DNA of 63,129 nt, taken from NCBI GenBank assembly GCA_902795345.1, contig CADBKO010000011.1, positions 1 through 63,129 on the forward strand, given 5' to 3'. How positions within the stretch are numbered: the stretch's first letter is position 1; every line of letters starts with the position of its first letter. Below are positions 47,101 to 56,631 of this stretch, in pieces. Below the pieces are notes generated by a model. The model saw only the letters and a list, made by a program, of their open reading frames with translations, was not told the origin of the DNA and did no database searches. The stretch comes from Oscillospiraceae bacterium (GTDB lineage Bacteria; Bacillota; Clostridia; Oscillospirales; Oscillospiraceae). The translations under genes were made by a program, and so were the position numbers.

Positions 47101-49266
47101 ATGGCGAAGACCCTGGTGCTGGCGGAGAAGCCCTCCGTGGGCAAGGAGCTGGCCCGCGTCCTGGGCGCGGGCAAGGGGGGCGAGGGCTATATGGAAGGCC
47201 CCCGGTATATCGTCACCTGGGCCCTGGGCCATCTGGTCACTCTGGCCGACCCGGAGGAATACGACCCCAAATACAAGACCTGGGAGATGGAAGACCTGCC
47301 CATGCTGCCGGATAAGCGGAAGCTGGTCGTTATCAAGGAGACCTCCCGCCAGTACCGGGTGGTGCAGGGGCTGCTGAAACGGCCCGACGTGGGGGATCTG
47401 GTCATCGCCACGGACGCGGGCCGGGAAGGGGAGCTGGTGGCCCGCTGGATCCTGGAAAAGGCCGGGTGGCGGGGGAAGACCAGCCGCCTCTGGATCTCCT
47501 CCCAGACGGACCGGGCCATCCAGGAGGGCTTCCGGGACCTGCGCCCCGCGAAGGACTACGATAACCTCTACCGCTCCGCCGAGGCCCGCAGCCAGGCGGA
47601 CTGGTTCGTGGGGCTGAATGTGACCAGGGCCCTCACCTGCCGTTATGGGGCCTCCCTCTCCGCCGGGCGGGTGCAGACCCCCACCCTCAGCCTGCTGGTG
47701 GAGCGGGAAAAGGAGATCCGGGAATTCGTACCCCGGGAGTTTTACGGCGTCTCGGCAAAGACCGCCCTGGGCTTCGACGCCCTGTACCGGGATAATAAGG
47801 GCCAGAGCCGCCTTTTCGACAGGGCCGACGCCGAAGCCCTCTGCGGAAAGCTCAGGGGGAAGACGGCCCGCATCGTCTCCCTGAAAAAGCAGGTGAAGCA
47901 GGTGCCGCCTCCGGCGGCCTACGACCTGACGGAGCTGCAGCGGGACGCCAATAAGAAATACGCATACAGCGCCAAGGAGACCCTGAACCTGATCCAGAGC
48001 CTCTATGAGCGCCACAAGCTGCTGACCTATCCCCGGACGGACAGCCGCTATATCTCCGACGACGTGGTGCCCACCCTCCCGGAGCGGCTCCAGGCCATGC
48101 GCTTCGGGGACTACGCCCCTTTGGTGAACAAGCTCCTGCGCAGCCGCCCCCTCCAGACGAAGTATCTGGTGAACAACGCCAAGGTGACGGACCACCACGC
48201 CATCCTCCCCACGGAGGAACCGGCGGATTTCCGCTATCTCAGCGGGCCGGAGCAGAATATCTATGACCTGGCCGCCCGCCGCTACCTGGCGGTGCTGCTG
48301 CCGCCCTGCGCCTACGAGGAGATCGAGCTGACCCTGACCTGCGAGGGGGAGACCCTCCATGCCAAGAGAAAGCGGGTCTTGGAGGAAGGCTGGCGGGCCG
48401 CCTACGGCAGCGCCCTCCCCGAGGACGAGGAGGATGAGGAGCGCAGCCAGAACCTGCCGGAGATGAAGCAGGGGGTCGCTCTGCCCCTGCGGGACGTGCG
48501 CCTGACCACGGGGAAGACCGCGCCCCCCGCCCGCTATACGGAGGCCACCCTGCTCACCGCCATGGAGCATCCCAATGCTGCGGGCGCGGACAAGAAGACC
48601 CTGGAGGAGACCGGCGGCCTGGGCACCCCCGCCACCAGGGCGGACATCATCGAAAAGCTCCTCAGCTCCTTCTATGCCGAGCGCAGCGGCAAGAGCCTGG
48701 TGCCCACCTCAAAGGGCACCCAGCTGGTGGGCCTGGTGCCGGAGGAGCTGCGCAGCCCCCTCCTGACGGCCAGGTGGGAAAACCGCCTCAGCGCCATCGC
48801 CGCGGGGAAGGAAGCCCCGGAGACCTTCCTAAAGGAAATGAAGGACTATGCCGCCCGCCTGGTGACGGAGGTGAAGGCCGCCGAAGGCCAGTACCGCCAC
48901 GACAACGCCACCCGGGAGCGCTGCCCCGACTGCGGCCAATTCCTGCTGGCGGTCACGGGGAAGAAGGGCAATAAGATGCTGGTCTGCCCGGACCGGGCCT
49001 GCGGCTACCGCAAGAGCCTCAGCGTGGTCACCAATGCCCGCTGTCCCAACTGCCACAAGAAACTGGAGCTGCGGGGCGAGGGGGATAAGCGGATGTTCGT
49101 CTGCGTCTGCGGCTACCGGGAAAAGCTCTCGGATTTCGAGAAGCGCCGGGAGGACAAGGGCGCGGGGAAGCGGGACGTGCAGAAGTTCATGGCCTCCCAG
49201 GACCGGAGCGGGGGAAATACCGCCCTGGCGGAAGCCCTGAAAAAATGGCAGGAAAACGCCGACTGA
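47101..49266 (+). CDS. topB: DNA topoisomerase III
   Basis: A 721-residue type IA topoisomerase. Toprim domain MAKTLVLAEKPSVGKELARV with VIATDAGREGELVARWI; SAGRVQTPTLSLLVEREKEI; active-site Tyr in LTYPRTDSRYISDD; NAKVTDHHAILPTEEP. Two C-terminal zinc elements follow: CPDCG...CPDRACGY and CPNC...CVCGY (about 615-685). It relaxes or decatenates single-stranded substrates. Start ATG 47101 lies 10 bp after AAAGGA; GTG 47092 is too close to it. Firmicutes often carry TopB in addition to TopA. Confidence 0.95.
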   Translation: MAKTLVLAEKPSVGKELARVLGAGKGGEGYMEGPRYIVTWALGHLVTLADPEEYDPKYKTWEMEDLPMLPDKRKLVVIKETSRQYRVVQGLLKRPDVGDLVIATDAGREGELVARWILEKAGWRGKTSRLWISSQTDRAIQEGFRDLRPAKDYDNLYRSAEARSQADWFVGLNVTRALTCRYGASLSAGRVQTPTLSLLVEREKEIREFVPREFYGVSAKTALGFDALYRDNKGQSRLFDRADAEALCGKLRGKTARIVSLKKQVKQVPPPAAYDLTELQRDANKKYAYSAKETLNLIQSLYERHKLLTYPRTDSRYISDDVVPTLPERLQAMRFGDYAPLVNKLLRSRPLQTKYLVNNAKVTDHHAILPTEEPADFRYLSGPEQNIYDLAARRYLAVLLPPCAYEEIELTLTCEGETLHAKRKRVLEEGWRAAYGSALPEDEEDEERSQNLPEMKQGVALPLRDVRLTTGKTAPPARYTEATLLTAMEHPNAAGADKKTLEETGGLGTPATRADIIEKLLSSFYAERSGKSLVPTSKGTQLVGLVPEELRSPLLTARWENRLSAIAAGKEAPETFLKEMKDYAARLVTEVKAAEGQYRHDNATRERCPDCGQFLLAVTGKKGNKMLVCPDRACGYRKSLSVVTNARCPNCHKKLELRGEGDKRMFVCVCGYREKLSDFEKRREDKGAGKRDVQKFMASQDRSGGNTALAEALKKWQENAD

Positions 49267-49279
49267 ACGAGGAGAGAAC

Positions 49280-49822
49280 ATGGATCTGGAAGAAAAACGG
49301 CTGAGCCGGGAAGAAGTCTATTCCGGCCCGGTATTCACCGTCACCAGGGACGAAGTGCTTTTGCCCGATGGGAAAAAGGGCCGCCGGGACCTGGTCCACT
49401 CCAGCGGCGGCGTGGTGATCCTGCCCCTGGACGGGGAGGGGAACGTGACCCTGGTGCGGCAGTTCCGCTATGCCCACGGCCGGGTGCTGCTGGAGGCGGT
49501 GGCCGGCAAGCTGGAAAAGGGGGAGGAACCCTTCGCGGCGGCGCAGCGGGAGCTGCGGGAGGAGACGGGCTTCACGGCCGAGAAGTGGGATTTCCTGGGG
49601 GCCATCGAGACCAGCCCGGGATTCCTCACGGAAAAGCTGTATCTCTATCTGGCCCGGGGACTGACGGGCGGGACCATGGACCTGGACGAAGGGGAATTCC
49701 TGGAGCCGGTGCGCTGTCCCCTGGAGGAAGCGGCGGCCATGGCCGCCGACGGGCGGCTGAGCGACGCCAAGACCCTGGCGGTGCTCCTGCGCGCCGGACG
49801 CCTCCTGAAAGGAGAGGTTTGA
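49280..49822 (+). CDS. Nudix hydrolase, ADP-ribose pyrophosphatase type
   Basis: A 180-residue protein with a complete Nudix box: GKLEKGEEPFAAAQRELREE followed by TG. The layout (GGVVILPLDGEGNVTLVRQF before, SPGFLTEKLYLYLARGL after) fits ADP-ribose pyrophosphatases of the NudF type, which recycle ADP-ribose. It begins 13 bp after topB with GAGGAGAG as RBS, and walR follows 1 bp after its stop, so all three are probably co-transcribed. Confidence 0.9.
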   Translation: MDLEEKRLSREEVYSGPVFTVTRDEVLLPDGKKGRRDLVHSSGGVVILPLDGEGNVTLVRQFRYAHGRVLLEAVAGKLEKGEEPFAAAQRELREETGFTAEKWDFLGAIETSPGFLTEKLYLYLARGLTGGTMDLDEGEFLEPVRCPLEEAAAMAADGRLSDAKTLAVLLRAGRLLKGEV

Positions 49823-49823
49823 C

Positions 49824-50528
49824 ATGGCAAAGAAGATCCTGGTGGTAGACGACGAGCCCAATATCGTGGACATCCTCCGCTTCAACCTGCAGCGGGAGGG
49901 CTACGAGGTCCTGGCCGCCTACGACGGGCAGGAGGGGCTGGACAAGGCCCGCAGCGAGGGGCCGGACCTGATCCTGCTGGATGTGATGCTGCCTGAAAAG
50001 GACGGCTTCCAGGTCTGCGAGGAGCTGCGGAAAACGGACAGGCTGACCCCCATCATCATGCTCACCGCCCGGGAGGAAGAACGGGACCGGGTCATGGGCC
50101 TGGAGCTGGGGGCGGACGACTATGTGGTCAAGCCCTTCTCCGTGCGGGAGCTGCTGGCCAGGGTGCGCACCAATATCCGGAGGACGGCGGTGATGACTGA
50201 GGAGGCTTCTCCCGCGGTGGAAACGAACCTCCTGCGGGCGGGCAGGATCACCGTGGACCCGGACCGGCAGCTGGTGCTGAAGGACGGGCAGAGCGTGGAC
50301 GTGAGCCAGCGGGAATTCGAGCTGGTGCGCCTGCTGGCCGCCAGCGTGGGCACCGTGTTCTCCCGGGAACAGCTGCTGAGCCAGGTGTGGAATTACGATT
50401 ACTACGGGGACACCCGGGCCGTGGATGTGGCGGTCCGGCGGCTGAGGGAAAAGCTGGAGGACGACCCCGCTTCCCCCAGCCTCCTCTGCACCCGCCGCGG
50501 CGGGGGATATTATCTCAGCGGGGAATAG
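49824..50528 (+). CDS. walR: WalR/PhoP-type response regulator
   Basis: A 234-residue OmpR/PhoB-family regulator. Receiver: ILVVDDEPNIVDILRFNL, phospho-acceptor Asp in PDLILLDVMLPEKDGF, Thr in IMLTAREEE and Lys in DYVVKPFSVRELLAR. Winged helix: DVSQREFELVRLLAASVGTV, then LLSQVWNYDYYGDTRAVDV. The following kinase, WalH/WalI-like, WalJ and RlmH genes identify it as WalR, the essential regulator of cell-wall hydrolases in Firmicutes. AAAGGAGAGG precedes ATG 49824. Confidence 0.92.
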   Translation: MAKKILVVDDEPNIVDILRFNLQREGYEVLAAYDGQEGLDKARSEGPDLILLDVMLPEKDGFQVCEELRKTDRLTPIIMLTAREEERDRVMGLELGADDYVVKPFSVRELLARVRTNIRRTAVMTEEASPAVETNLLRAGRITVDPDRQLVLKDGQSVDVSQREFELVRLLAASVGTVFSREQLLSQVWNYDYYGDTRAVDVAVRRLREKLEDDPASPSLLCTRRGGGYYLSGE

Positions 50529-50613
50529 CGCCCTCATTTGCCGGATTCCAGCGCATTACCGCGAGCGGAGCATCAAAGTATTCGGAAATCCATTTGACAG
50601 GAGGTGATGCCCC

Positions 50614-52392
50614 ATGCGAAAAAGAGGACTGCATTTCAAGGTGGTTCTCATCATGCTGCTGCTCATCGTTGCCCTGATGCTGGTGGTCAGCGCCTTCCTC
50701 ATCCGGGGCGTCACCCGCTTCTACTTACAGCAGTTCTATGACCAGATGCAGAGTGCCTTTGCCGACGCGGGCTTCGTGCAGGAGCTGCGCGCCGCCGCCG
50801 ACCAGGAGGGGGAGGGCAGCATGGCGGAGATCCTCAACGCCTATTCCGGCGCCCTGGGCATCGAGGAGAACACCCGCGCCTTCTACATCCTCACCGGCGA
50901 CACGGGGCGGCTGCTCTATGCCTCCGACGGGAGTGAGAGCCTCAGCCTGACCCCCAACATCATCACCGCCCTCACCGGCACGGAGGGCTATGCCAGCAGC
51001 ATGGCCGCCGACTATATGGACGTGGCGGTGCCCATCCGGGGGGAGACGGGCAGCTACGTCGTCTGCGTCCGGGACAACCGGCAAACGGCGGCGGCCCTGA
51101 CGGGGGAAATGCTCACCGTCATCCTGGAGGCCCTTGTGATCGGCCTTGCCATCAGCGTGCTGCTTTCCTTCCTCCTGGCCAAGACCATGGTACGGCCCAT
51201 CCAGAGCCTGACCCGGGCGGCCCGGAACATGGCCGCCGGTGATTTCTCCCAGAAGATCGAGGTGCAGGCGGAGGACGAGATCGGCACCCTCACCAGCACC
51301 TTCAACGACATGGGCACCCGCCTCCACGACACCCTGCTGGATATCGAGTCGGAGCGCAACAAGCTGGCCACCGTCTTCCTCCATATGACAGACGGCATCG
51401 TGGCCTTCTCCGGGGACGGGGAGGTCATCCAGGTGAACCCGGCGGCGGAGCGGCTGCTGGGCCTGGACCTCACCCGCCAGAGCCGCCATTTCGGGGACAT
51501 CTTCGGGGACATCGCGGAGCCGGAGCGGGCCAGGGCCATGAAGAACGACGAGGTGATCGCCGGGGAAAAGGAAATCGAGGGCCGCAGCCTGGACATCTTC
51601 CTGGCCCCCTTCTACGGCGAGGGCGTCCAGGGGGGCATCCTGGCCGTCATCCATGACGTGACCGCCCAGCGCCGCAGCGACGAGCAGCGGCGGGAGTTCG
51701 TGGCCAACGTCTCCCACGAGCTGCGTACCCCCATCACCAACGTCCGCTCCTACGCCGAGACCCTGGTGGACGCGGGGCAGGACATGCCCCCGGAGACGGT
51801 GCAGAATTTCCTGGGGGTCATCCTCTCGGAGAGCGACCGCATGACCAAGATCGTCCAGGACCTGCTGGCCCTCAGCAAGTTCGACGCGGGGGAAGTGGAT
51901 TTCCGCATGGAGCCCTTCGACGCCTGCCAGAGCGTGCGGAAGGTGTACGAGGCCATGCGCCTGGACGTGGCCAAGCACGGCCTCAGCCTCAATCTCAGCC
52001 TGCCCGCTGCTCCCGCCTGGGTCCTGGGGGACCGGGATCGCATCGAGCAGGTCATCATCAACATCACCACCAACGCCGTGCGCTACACCGCCAAGGGCGG
52101 CAGCGTGGAGATGTCCGTCTCCCTGGCGGGGGAGGAGGTGCTGATCGCCGTGGCGGACACGGGCATCGGCATCCCCAAGGAGGATATCCCCCGCATCTTC
52201 GACCGCTTCTATCGGGTGGACAAGGCCCGCAGCCGTGCCCTGGGCGGCACGGGCCTGGGCCTGAGCATCGCCTTCGAGATCGTCCGCCGCCACGACGGGC
52301 ATATAGAGATCGAGAGCGAGGTGGGGAAGGGCACCACCATGACGGTGCATCTGCCCTGCCTGCCGGAGGAAACCAGCGATGAAGCGGTTTAA
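50614..52392 (+). CDS. walK: WalK-type sensor histidine kinase
   Basis: A 592-residue protein. Membrane segment 1 (about 9-31), an extracytoplasmic domain, segment 2 (about 167-190), HAMP (about 191-243), PAS (about 250-360), HisKA with FVANVSHELRTPITNVRSYA, N-box NITTNAVRYTAKGG and G-boxes DTGIGIPKED and GGTGLGLSIAFEIV. This is the domain order of WalK. It controls WalR in response to wall precursors and division. ATG 50614 has AGGAGGTGATG upstream. An 85-bp gap separates it from walR. It overlaps walH by 14 bp. Confidence 0.93.
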   Translation: MRKRGLHFKVVLIMLLLIVALMLVVSAFLIRGVTRFYLQQFYDQMQSAFADAGFVQELRAAADQEGEGSMAEILNAYSGALGIEENTRAFYILTGDTGRLLYASDGSESLSLTPNIITALTGTEGYASSMAADYMDVAVPIRGETGSYVVCVRDNRQTAAALTGEMLTVILEALVIGLAISVLLSFLLAKTMVRPIQSLTRAARNMAAGDFSQKIEVQAEDEIGTLTSTFNDMGTRLHDTLLDIESERNKLATVFLHMTDGIVAFSGDGEVIQVNPAAERLLGLDLTRQSRHFGDIFGDIAEPERARAMKNDEVIAGEKEIEGRSLDIFLAPFYGEGVQGGILAVIHDVTAQRRSDEQRREFVANVSHELRTPITNVRSYAETLVDAGQDMPPETVQNFLGVILSESDRMTKIVQDLLALSKFDAGEVDFRMEPFDACQSVRKVYEAMRLDVAKHGLSLNLSLPAAPAWVLGDRDRIEQVIINITTNAVRYTAKGGSVEMSVSLAGEEVLIAVADTGIGIPKEDIPRIFDRFYRVDKARSRALGGTGLGLSIAFEIVRRHDGHIEIESEVGKGTTMTVHLPCLPEETSDEAV

Positions 52393-53653
52393 GGAGCCTC
52401 TCAAAACCCTGCTGATCCTGCTCCTGACGGCCTCGGCGGTCTTCCTGGCCTGGAAGGGCAGCCTCTTTGCCGCCTTCTTCCCGGAGCGGAAGGGCGGTGC
52501 GGTCAGCCCCACGCCGGAGCCCTCGGAGCTGAGCTACACCGCCTCCGCGCTGCCCCTGGCCGCTGCCGTCACCGGCCCCGGCGGCCTCTGCTGCGGCCTG
52601 GCATACGACGCCGAGGCCATGGCGGAGCTGTTCGAGGGGTTCAGCGCCGTCCTCTCCGAGGCCCTGGGCAGCGCGGAAGCGCCGGCCAGCATCGGCCGCT
52701 TCACCTGGCAGGACCGGCTGGAGGAGGAGAGCCTTTATCTGGATTATGGATTCCCCCTGCCTATCACCGCCCTGGCGGCCTGGGTGGGAGTGGAAGCGGC
52801 CTGGGCCGGGGCAGAGACCGGCACCGCTTATCTGCTGGACGACAACGGTTCCGGCAACGTCCGCCTCAGCTATCGGGCCGGGGACGGGCGCTATTACGAG
52901 TGCGACACCGCCGCCTCCTGGACCACCCTCCGCGCCCAGCTGGAGGAATACCGGCCCAACGGAGCCGCCTTCGCCTTCACGCTTCCCGCCCTGCGGGAAT
53001 GTGACCCCTGCCTGCTGGTGCTGGAGCAGCTGCCGCCCGTCTGCCGGGTCTATGCTTCTTCGGCGGGCAGCTCCGCCGCGGCGGTCTGCGGGGAGCTGTT
53101 CGGCATCAACCTGGGAGGCCAGAGCCGCTATACCGAAGGGGACGGCACCCTGGTCTACCCCGGCGAAAAGGGGGTCCTGCGCCTCTGGACCGACGGCGGC
53201 GTGGGCTACACCGCCTCCGAGGACAGCCATCGGGCCTCCTCTCCCGCCGACCAGATCGAGGAGGCCCGGCGGCTGCTGGAGACCATCCACGCCGCCTATG
53301 CCGGGGAGGAAATCCTGGCCCTCCGCAATGTGGAAGCGGATGAGGCGGGGGACCTGAGCCTGGAATTTAGCTATATGCTGGGCGGGCTGCGGCTGGACCT
53401 GGCCGCGGGCCCGGCGGCCAGAGCCGTCTGGAAGGACGGGATGCTCAGCGAGCTTACGATCCATCCCCGCAGCTACCGCCTGGGCGAGGAGGTCTCCGGC
53501 CTGCTGCCGGAAAAGCAGGCCGCGGCAGCGGCTGGCAGCCTCCGCCGGGGCGCGGCGCCGGAGCTGGCGCTGCCGGACGGGGGAGAGGAAAAGCTGGAGC
53601 CCAAGTGGATCGTGACCGTGGACGGGAGGGACCTATGGAAACAGGAAGACTGA
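52379..53653 (+). CDS. walH: WalH/YycH-like regulator of WalK
   Basis: A 424-residue protein with one N-terminal membrane anchor (about 9-32) and a large extracytoplasmic domain. Sequence similarity to YycH is low by eye, and I call it mainly from position: it overlaps the walK end, has the single-anchor topology, and precedes a WalI-like gene. In B. subtilis WalH and WalI bind the WalK membrane helices and hold it inactive. A Pro/Glu linker (SPTPEPSELS) follows the anchor. It overlaps the next gene by 19 bp. Confidence 0.75.
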   Translation: MKRFKEPLKTLLILLLTASAVFLAWKGSLFAAFFPERKGGAVSPTPEPSELSYTASALPLAAAVTGPGGLCCGLAYDAEAMAELFEGFSAVLSEALGSAEAPASIGRFTWQDRLEEESLYLDYGFPLPITALAAWVGVEAAWAGAETGTAYLLDDNGSGNVRLSYRAGDGRYYECDTAASWTTLRAQLEEYRPNGAAFAFTLPALRECDPCLLVLEQLPPVCRVYASSAGSSAAAVCGELFGINLGGQSRYTEGDGTLVYPGEKGVLRLWTDGGVGYTASEDSHRASSPADQIEEARRLLETIHAAYAGEEILALRNVEADEAGDLSLEFSYMLGGLRLDLAAGPAARAVWKDGMLSELTIHPRSYRLGEEVSGLLPEKQAAAAAGSLRRGAAPELALPDGGEEKLEPKWIVTVDGRDLWKQED

Positions 53654-54402
53654 AAACCATCGTCATCCTGATCCTCCTGTGCGTGAACCTGGCCTTCGGG
53701 GGCATCCTGCTGAGCGAAAGGCTGGGCGCCGCGGAGGGAAACGCCCAGACCCGCAGCGAGCTGCGCTCGGTCCTGGCCGGGCTGGGGATCACCGTGGAGG
53801 AGGAACAGATCCCCGCGGGAAGCGTCATGCTGCGCCGCAGCGTCGCCCGGGAACGGGTGACGGAGGACCGGCTGGTGACGGCCCTGCTGGGTCCCGCCGA
53901 AGGGCAGGATCAGGGCGGCAACATCTGGTATTATGAGAATGCCAGCGGCTGGGCCTGGTGCCGGGGCGGCGGCAGCTTCGAGATCATGGTGCTGGCCGGC
54001 GTGGGCTCCCTGGAGGAGCAGCTGGAAAAGGGCGGCGTCCGGGCCCGCCGGGAGGGGGAAAAATACATCTGCCTGGCGGGAGACGAGCCGGTGTTCAACT
54101 GCCGCTTCACCATCACCCAGCGCTCCGGCGGCATCTATCTCTCCGGCCGCTGCCTCCTGGGAGAAAGCGAGGAGGGGGAGAGCGTGGACTGCACCGACGT
54201 GGCCACGCTGCTGCTGCGCTTCTGCGACCGGATCCGGGATGCGGGCGGCGTTTTCAGCCGGGTGGAGGAGATCGGGGACGGGTATGTGCTCAATGCCACC
54301 GCCTCCGGCATGGAGCTCGTCCCCGTCTGGCAGATGAAGACCGACGGCGGCACCTGGTATATGGATCTTTCCGCGGGCCGTCTGGTGACGGTGGCGGCCT
54401 GA
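53635..54402 (+). CDS. walI: WalI/YycI-like regulator of WalK
   Basis: A 255-residue protein with an N-terminal membrane anchor (about 6-25; TIVILILLCVNLAFGGILL). The extracytoplasmic domain has YycI-like strands (YVLNATASGMELVPVWQMKT, then TWYMDLSAGRLV). ATG 53635 lies inside the end of walH with GGGAGGG 4 bp upstream; the frame open from 53605 has no RBS. With WalH it would form the membrane regulator of WalK. It is the last gene before murA, which has its own promoter. Confidence 0.78.
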   Translation: METGRLKTIVILILLCVNLAFGGILLSERLGAAEGNAQTRSELRSVLAGLGITVEEEQIPAGSVMLRRSVARERVTEDRLVTALLGPAEGQDQGGNIWYYENASGWAWCRGGGSFEIMVLAGVGSLEEQLEKGGVRARREGEKYICLAGDEPVFNCRFTITQRSGGIYLSGRCLLGESEEGESVDCTDVATLLLRFCDRIRDAGGVFSRVEEIGDGYVLNATASGMELVPVWQMKTDGGTWYMDLSAGRLVTVAA

Positions 54403-54412
54403 AAAATTCTGC

Positions 54413-54441
54413 TTTACAATTGGAATAATCTTCTATATAAT
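54413..54441 (+). promoter_or_regulatory. murA promoter
   Basis: TTTACA (54413-54418), a 17-bp spacer and a consensus TATAAT (54436-54441), starting 11 bp after the walI stop. It makes murA independently expressible within the wal locus. Confidence 0.82.
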
Positions 54442-54504
54442 ATATGCTTGCGTGATGAGGCTGCGGGCGGGATGAGCCCGGAAGCCGGCACAGGAGGTCT
54501 TACT

Positions 54505-55797
54505 GTGACTCAATTCGTGATACGCGGCGGCAAGAAGCTGCAGGGCGAAGTGGAGATCAGCGGCGCGAAGAACGCCGCCGTTGCCATTCTGCCCGCCGCC
54601 TTCCTGGTGGACGGCGAATGCCGCATTGAAAATATCCCCCAGATCAGCGATGTGACGCTGCTGCTGGAGAGCATGGCGGACATGGGGGCGGACATCCGCA
54701 CCGTGAACCGCACCACCATGGACATCTGCTGCCGGGGCCTGAGCTATCGGGAGCCGGGGGATGCCATGGGGGAGATCCGCGCCTCCTATTATTTCATCGG
54801 CGCCCTGCTGGGCCGCTTCGGCCAGGCCAGAGTGCCCATGCCCGGCGGCTGCGACATCGGCGTAAGGCCCATCGACCAGCACCTGAAGGGCATGCGGGCC
54901 ATGGGCGCGGAGGTGACGGTGGAGAGCGGCTATGTCAAGGCCAAGGCCCGGAACGGGCGGCTCCACGGGGCCAACATCTATCTGGATGTGGTGAGCGTGG
55001 GCGCCACCATGAATATCATGCTGGCCGCCGCTCTGGCCAAGGGCAAGACCGTCATCGAGAACGCCGCCCGGGAGCCCCATATCGTGGACCTGGCCAACTT
55101 CCTCAACGCCATGGGCGCGGACATCCGGGGCGCGGGCACCAGCGTCATCCGCGTCTTCGGGACCGACCGGCTCCGGGGCGGGAGCTATACCATCATCCCG
55201 GATCAGATCGAAGCGGGCACCTATCTGGCGGCTGCCGCCGCCGCGGGGGGCGACGTGCTGGTGAAGGGCGTTATCCCCAAGCACCTGTTCTCCATCACCG
55301 CCAAGCTGGAGGAGATGGGCTGCGAGATCCTGGATATGGGGGATATGGTGCGCATCCGCTCCGAGGGCAGGCTCCATACCGCCAATGTAAAGACCATGCC
55401 CTATCCCGGCTTCCCCACGGATATGCAGCCCCAGATCGTCACCTGCCTTGCCAGGGCCGACGGCACCAGCGTGGTGACGGAGGATGTGTGGGACAACCGC
55501 TTCAAATATGTCTCCGAGCTGGCGAAGATGGGCGCGAAGATCCAGGTGGACGGGAAAGTGGCCGTGATCGAAGGGGTGGAAAGGCTCACCGGCGCCACCG
55601 TGAAGTCCTGCGACCTGCGGGCCGGGGCCGCCATGGTCATCGCCGGCCTGGCCGCCGAGGGCGTGACGCGGATCACGGAGATCCACCATATCCAGCGGGG
55701 CTACGAGGACCTGGTGCAGAAGCTCCGGGGCCTGGGCGCCGACATCTGCGAGGAGGAGACCGCCGAGGAATCGGAGACGGCCAAGAACCTCGCGTAA
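54505..55797 (+). CDS. murA: UDP-N-acetylglucosamine 1-carboxyvinyltransferase
   Basis: A 430-residue EPSP-synthase-fold enzyme for the first committed step of peptidoglycan synthesis (enolpyruvyl transfer to UDP-GlcNAc). Active-site features: GAKNAAVAILPA (substrate Lys), the catalytic Cys in MPGGCDIGVRPIDQH (the fosfomycin target), MPYPGFPTDMQPQ and DLRAGAAMVIAGL. The start is GTG 54505, with AGGAGG 8 bp upstream; the open frame to 54448 has no RBS. Its place between walI and walJ is not the B. subtilis order. Confidence 0.95.
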   Translation: MTQFVIRGGKKLQGEVEISGAKNAAVAILPAAFLVDGECRIENIPQISDVTLLLESMADMGADIRTVNRTTMDICCRGLSYREPGDAMGEIRASYYFIGALLGRFGQARVPMPGGCDIGVRPIDQHLKGMRAMGAEVTVESGYVKAKARNGRLHGANIYLDVVSVGATMNIMLAAALAKGKTVIENAAREPHIVDLANFLNAMGADIRGAGTSVIRVFGTDRLRGGSYTIIPDQIEAGTYLAAAAAAGGDVLVKGVIPKHLFSITAKLEEMGCEILDMGDMVRIRSEGRLHTANVKTMPYPGFPTDMQPQIVTCLARADGTSVVTEDVWDNRFKYVSELAKMGAKIQVDGKVAVIEGVERLTGATVKSCDLRAGAAMVIAGLAAEGVTRITEIHHIQRGYEDLVQKLRGLGADICEEETAEESETAKNLA

Positions 55798-55817
55798 CGA
55801 AACCACAGAGAGGAAGA

Positions 55818-55853
55818 GGCGCATTAGAACAGAATGTTTTAATGCGCCCTTTT
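55818..55853 (+). terminator. Stem-loop between murA and walJ
   Basis: GGCGCATTA (55818-55826) and TAATGCGCC (55840-55848) with a 13-nt loop, followed by CTTTT. It has intrinsic-terminator form but ends only 6 bp before the walJ ATG. Confidence 0.75.
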
Positions 55854-55858
55854 GGCAT

Positions 55859-56626
55859 ATGGACTACATCTGCTTTGCCAGCGGTTCCAGCGGGAACTGC
55901 GCCCTCCTGCGGGGCGGCGGGGTGAACCTGCTCATCGACGCGGGCATCTCCATGAAGCGCATCCGCATTTGTCTCCGCGGCCTGGGCCTGGACCTGGGGG
56001 ACCTGCGGGGCGTCCTGGTGACCCATGAGCACACGGACCATGTTTCCGCCCTAGGTATGCTCTCCAAGTATACGGATCTGCCCTTCTTCCTCAGCCGGGG
56101 CACCGCCGAAGCCCTGCTGCGGGATGGGAAGTGCGCCGGGAAGAACCTGCGCCCCCTGGGGGAGGACCTGACGATAAGCCTGGGCGAGCTGCGGATCCTG
56201 GGCGTGCCCCTGATGCACGACGCGGCCCAGCCCCTGGGCTGGCGCATCGAGGGGGAAAAGAGCGCCATTGCGGTGCTGACGGACCTGGGCAGGGTGACGG
56301 AGGGTGTCCTGGCCGCCGCCGGGGGCTGCCGCTTCGCGGTGGTGGAGTGCAACCACGATGTTGAGATGCTGCGCCGGGGGCCTTACCCGCCCCAGCTGCA
56401 GCGGCGTATCCTGGGCGACAGGGGCCACCTCTCCAACGAGGCGGGGGCCGAGCTGGCCCGCCATCTTTTGGAGAACGGAGCGGAGGAAGTGATGCTGGGG
56501 CACCTGAGCCGGGAGAACAACCGGCCCGACCTGGCACTGGAGGCCGTGCGCAGGCAGGTGGGGGACGCCCTCCGCCTCAGCGCCGCGGCGCGGGACATCC
56601 CCATGCCCCCGGTCCGCCTGGAGTGA
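55859..56626 (+). CDS. walJ: WalJ/YycJ MBL-fold metallohydrolase
   Basis: A 255-residue metallo-beta-lactamase-fold protein: FASGSSGNCALLRGG at the start, metal motif LVTHEHTDHVSALG, LMHDAAQPLGWRI, AVVECNHDVEMLRRG and GHLSRENNRPDL. WalJ belongs to the wal operon and is thought to act in coordinating wall metabolism or DNA processing with division. The ATG has no visible Shine-Dalgarno site and sits directly after a terminator-like stem, which is odd; no better start exists because the GSSGN motif begins at residue 8. Confidence 0.9.
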   Translation: MDYICFASGSSGNCALLRGGGVNLLIDAGISMKRIRICLRGLGLDLGDLRGVLVTHEHTDHVSALGMLSKYTDLPFFLSRGTAEALLRDGKCAGKNLRPLGEDLTISLGELRILGVPLMHDAAQPLGWRIEGEKSAIAVLTDLGRVTEGVLAAAGGCRFAVVECNHDVEMLRRGPYPPQLQRRILGDRGHLSNEAGAELARHLLENGAEEVMLGHLSRENNRPDLALEAVRRQVGDALRLSAAARDIPMPPVRLE

Positions 56627-56631
56627 ACGGA

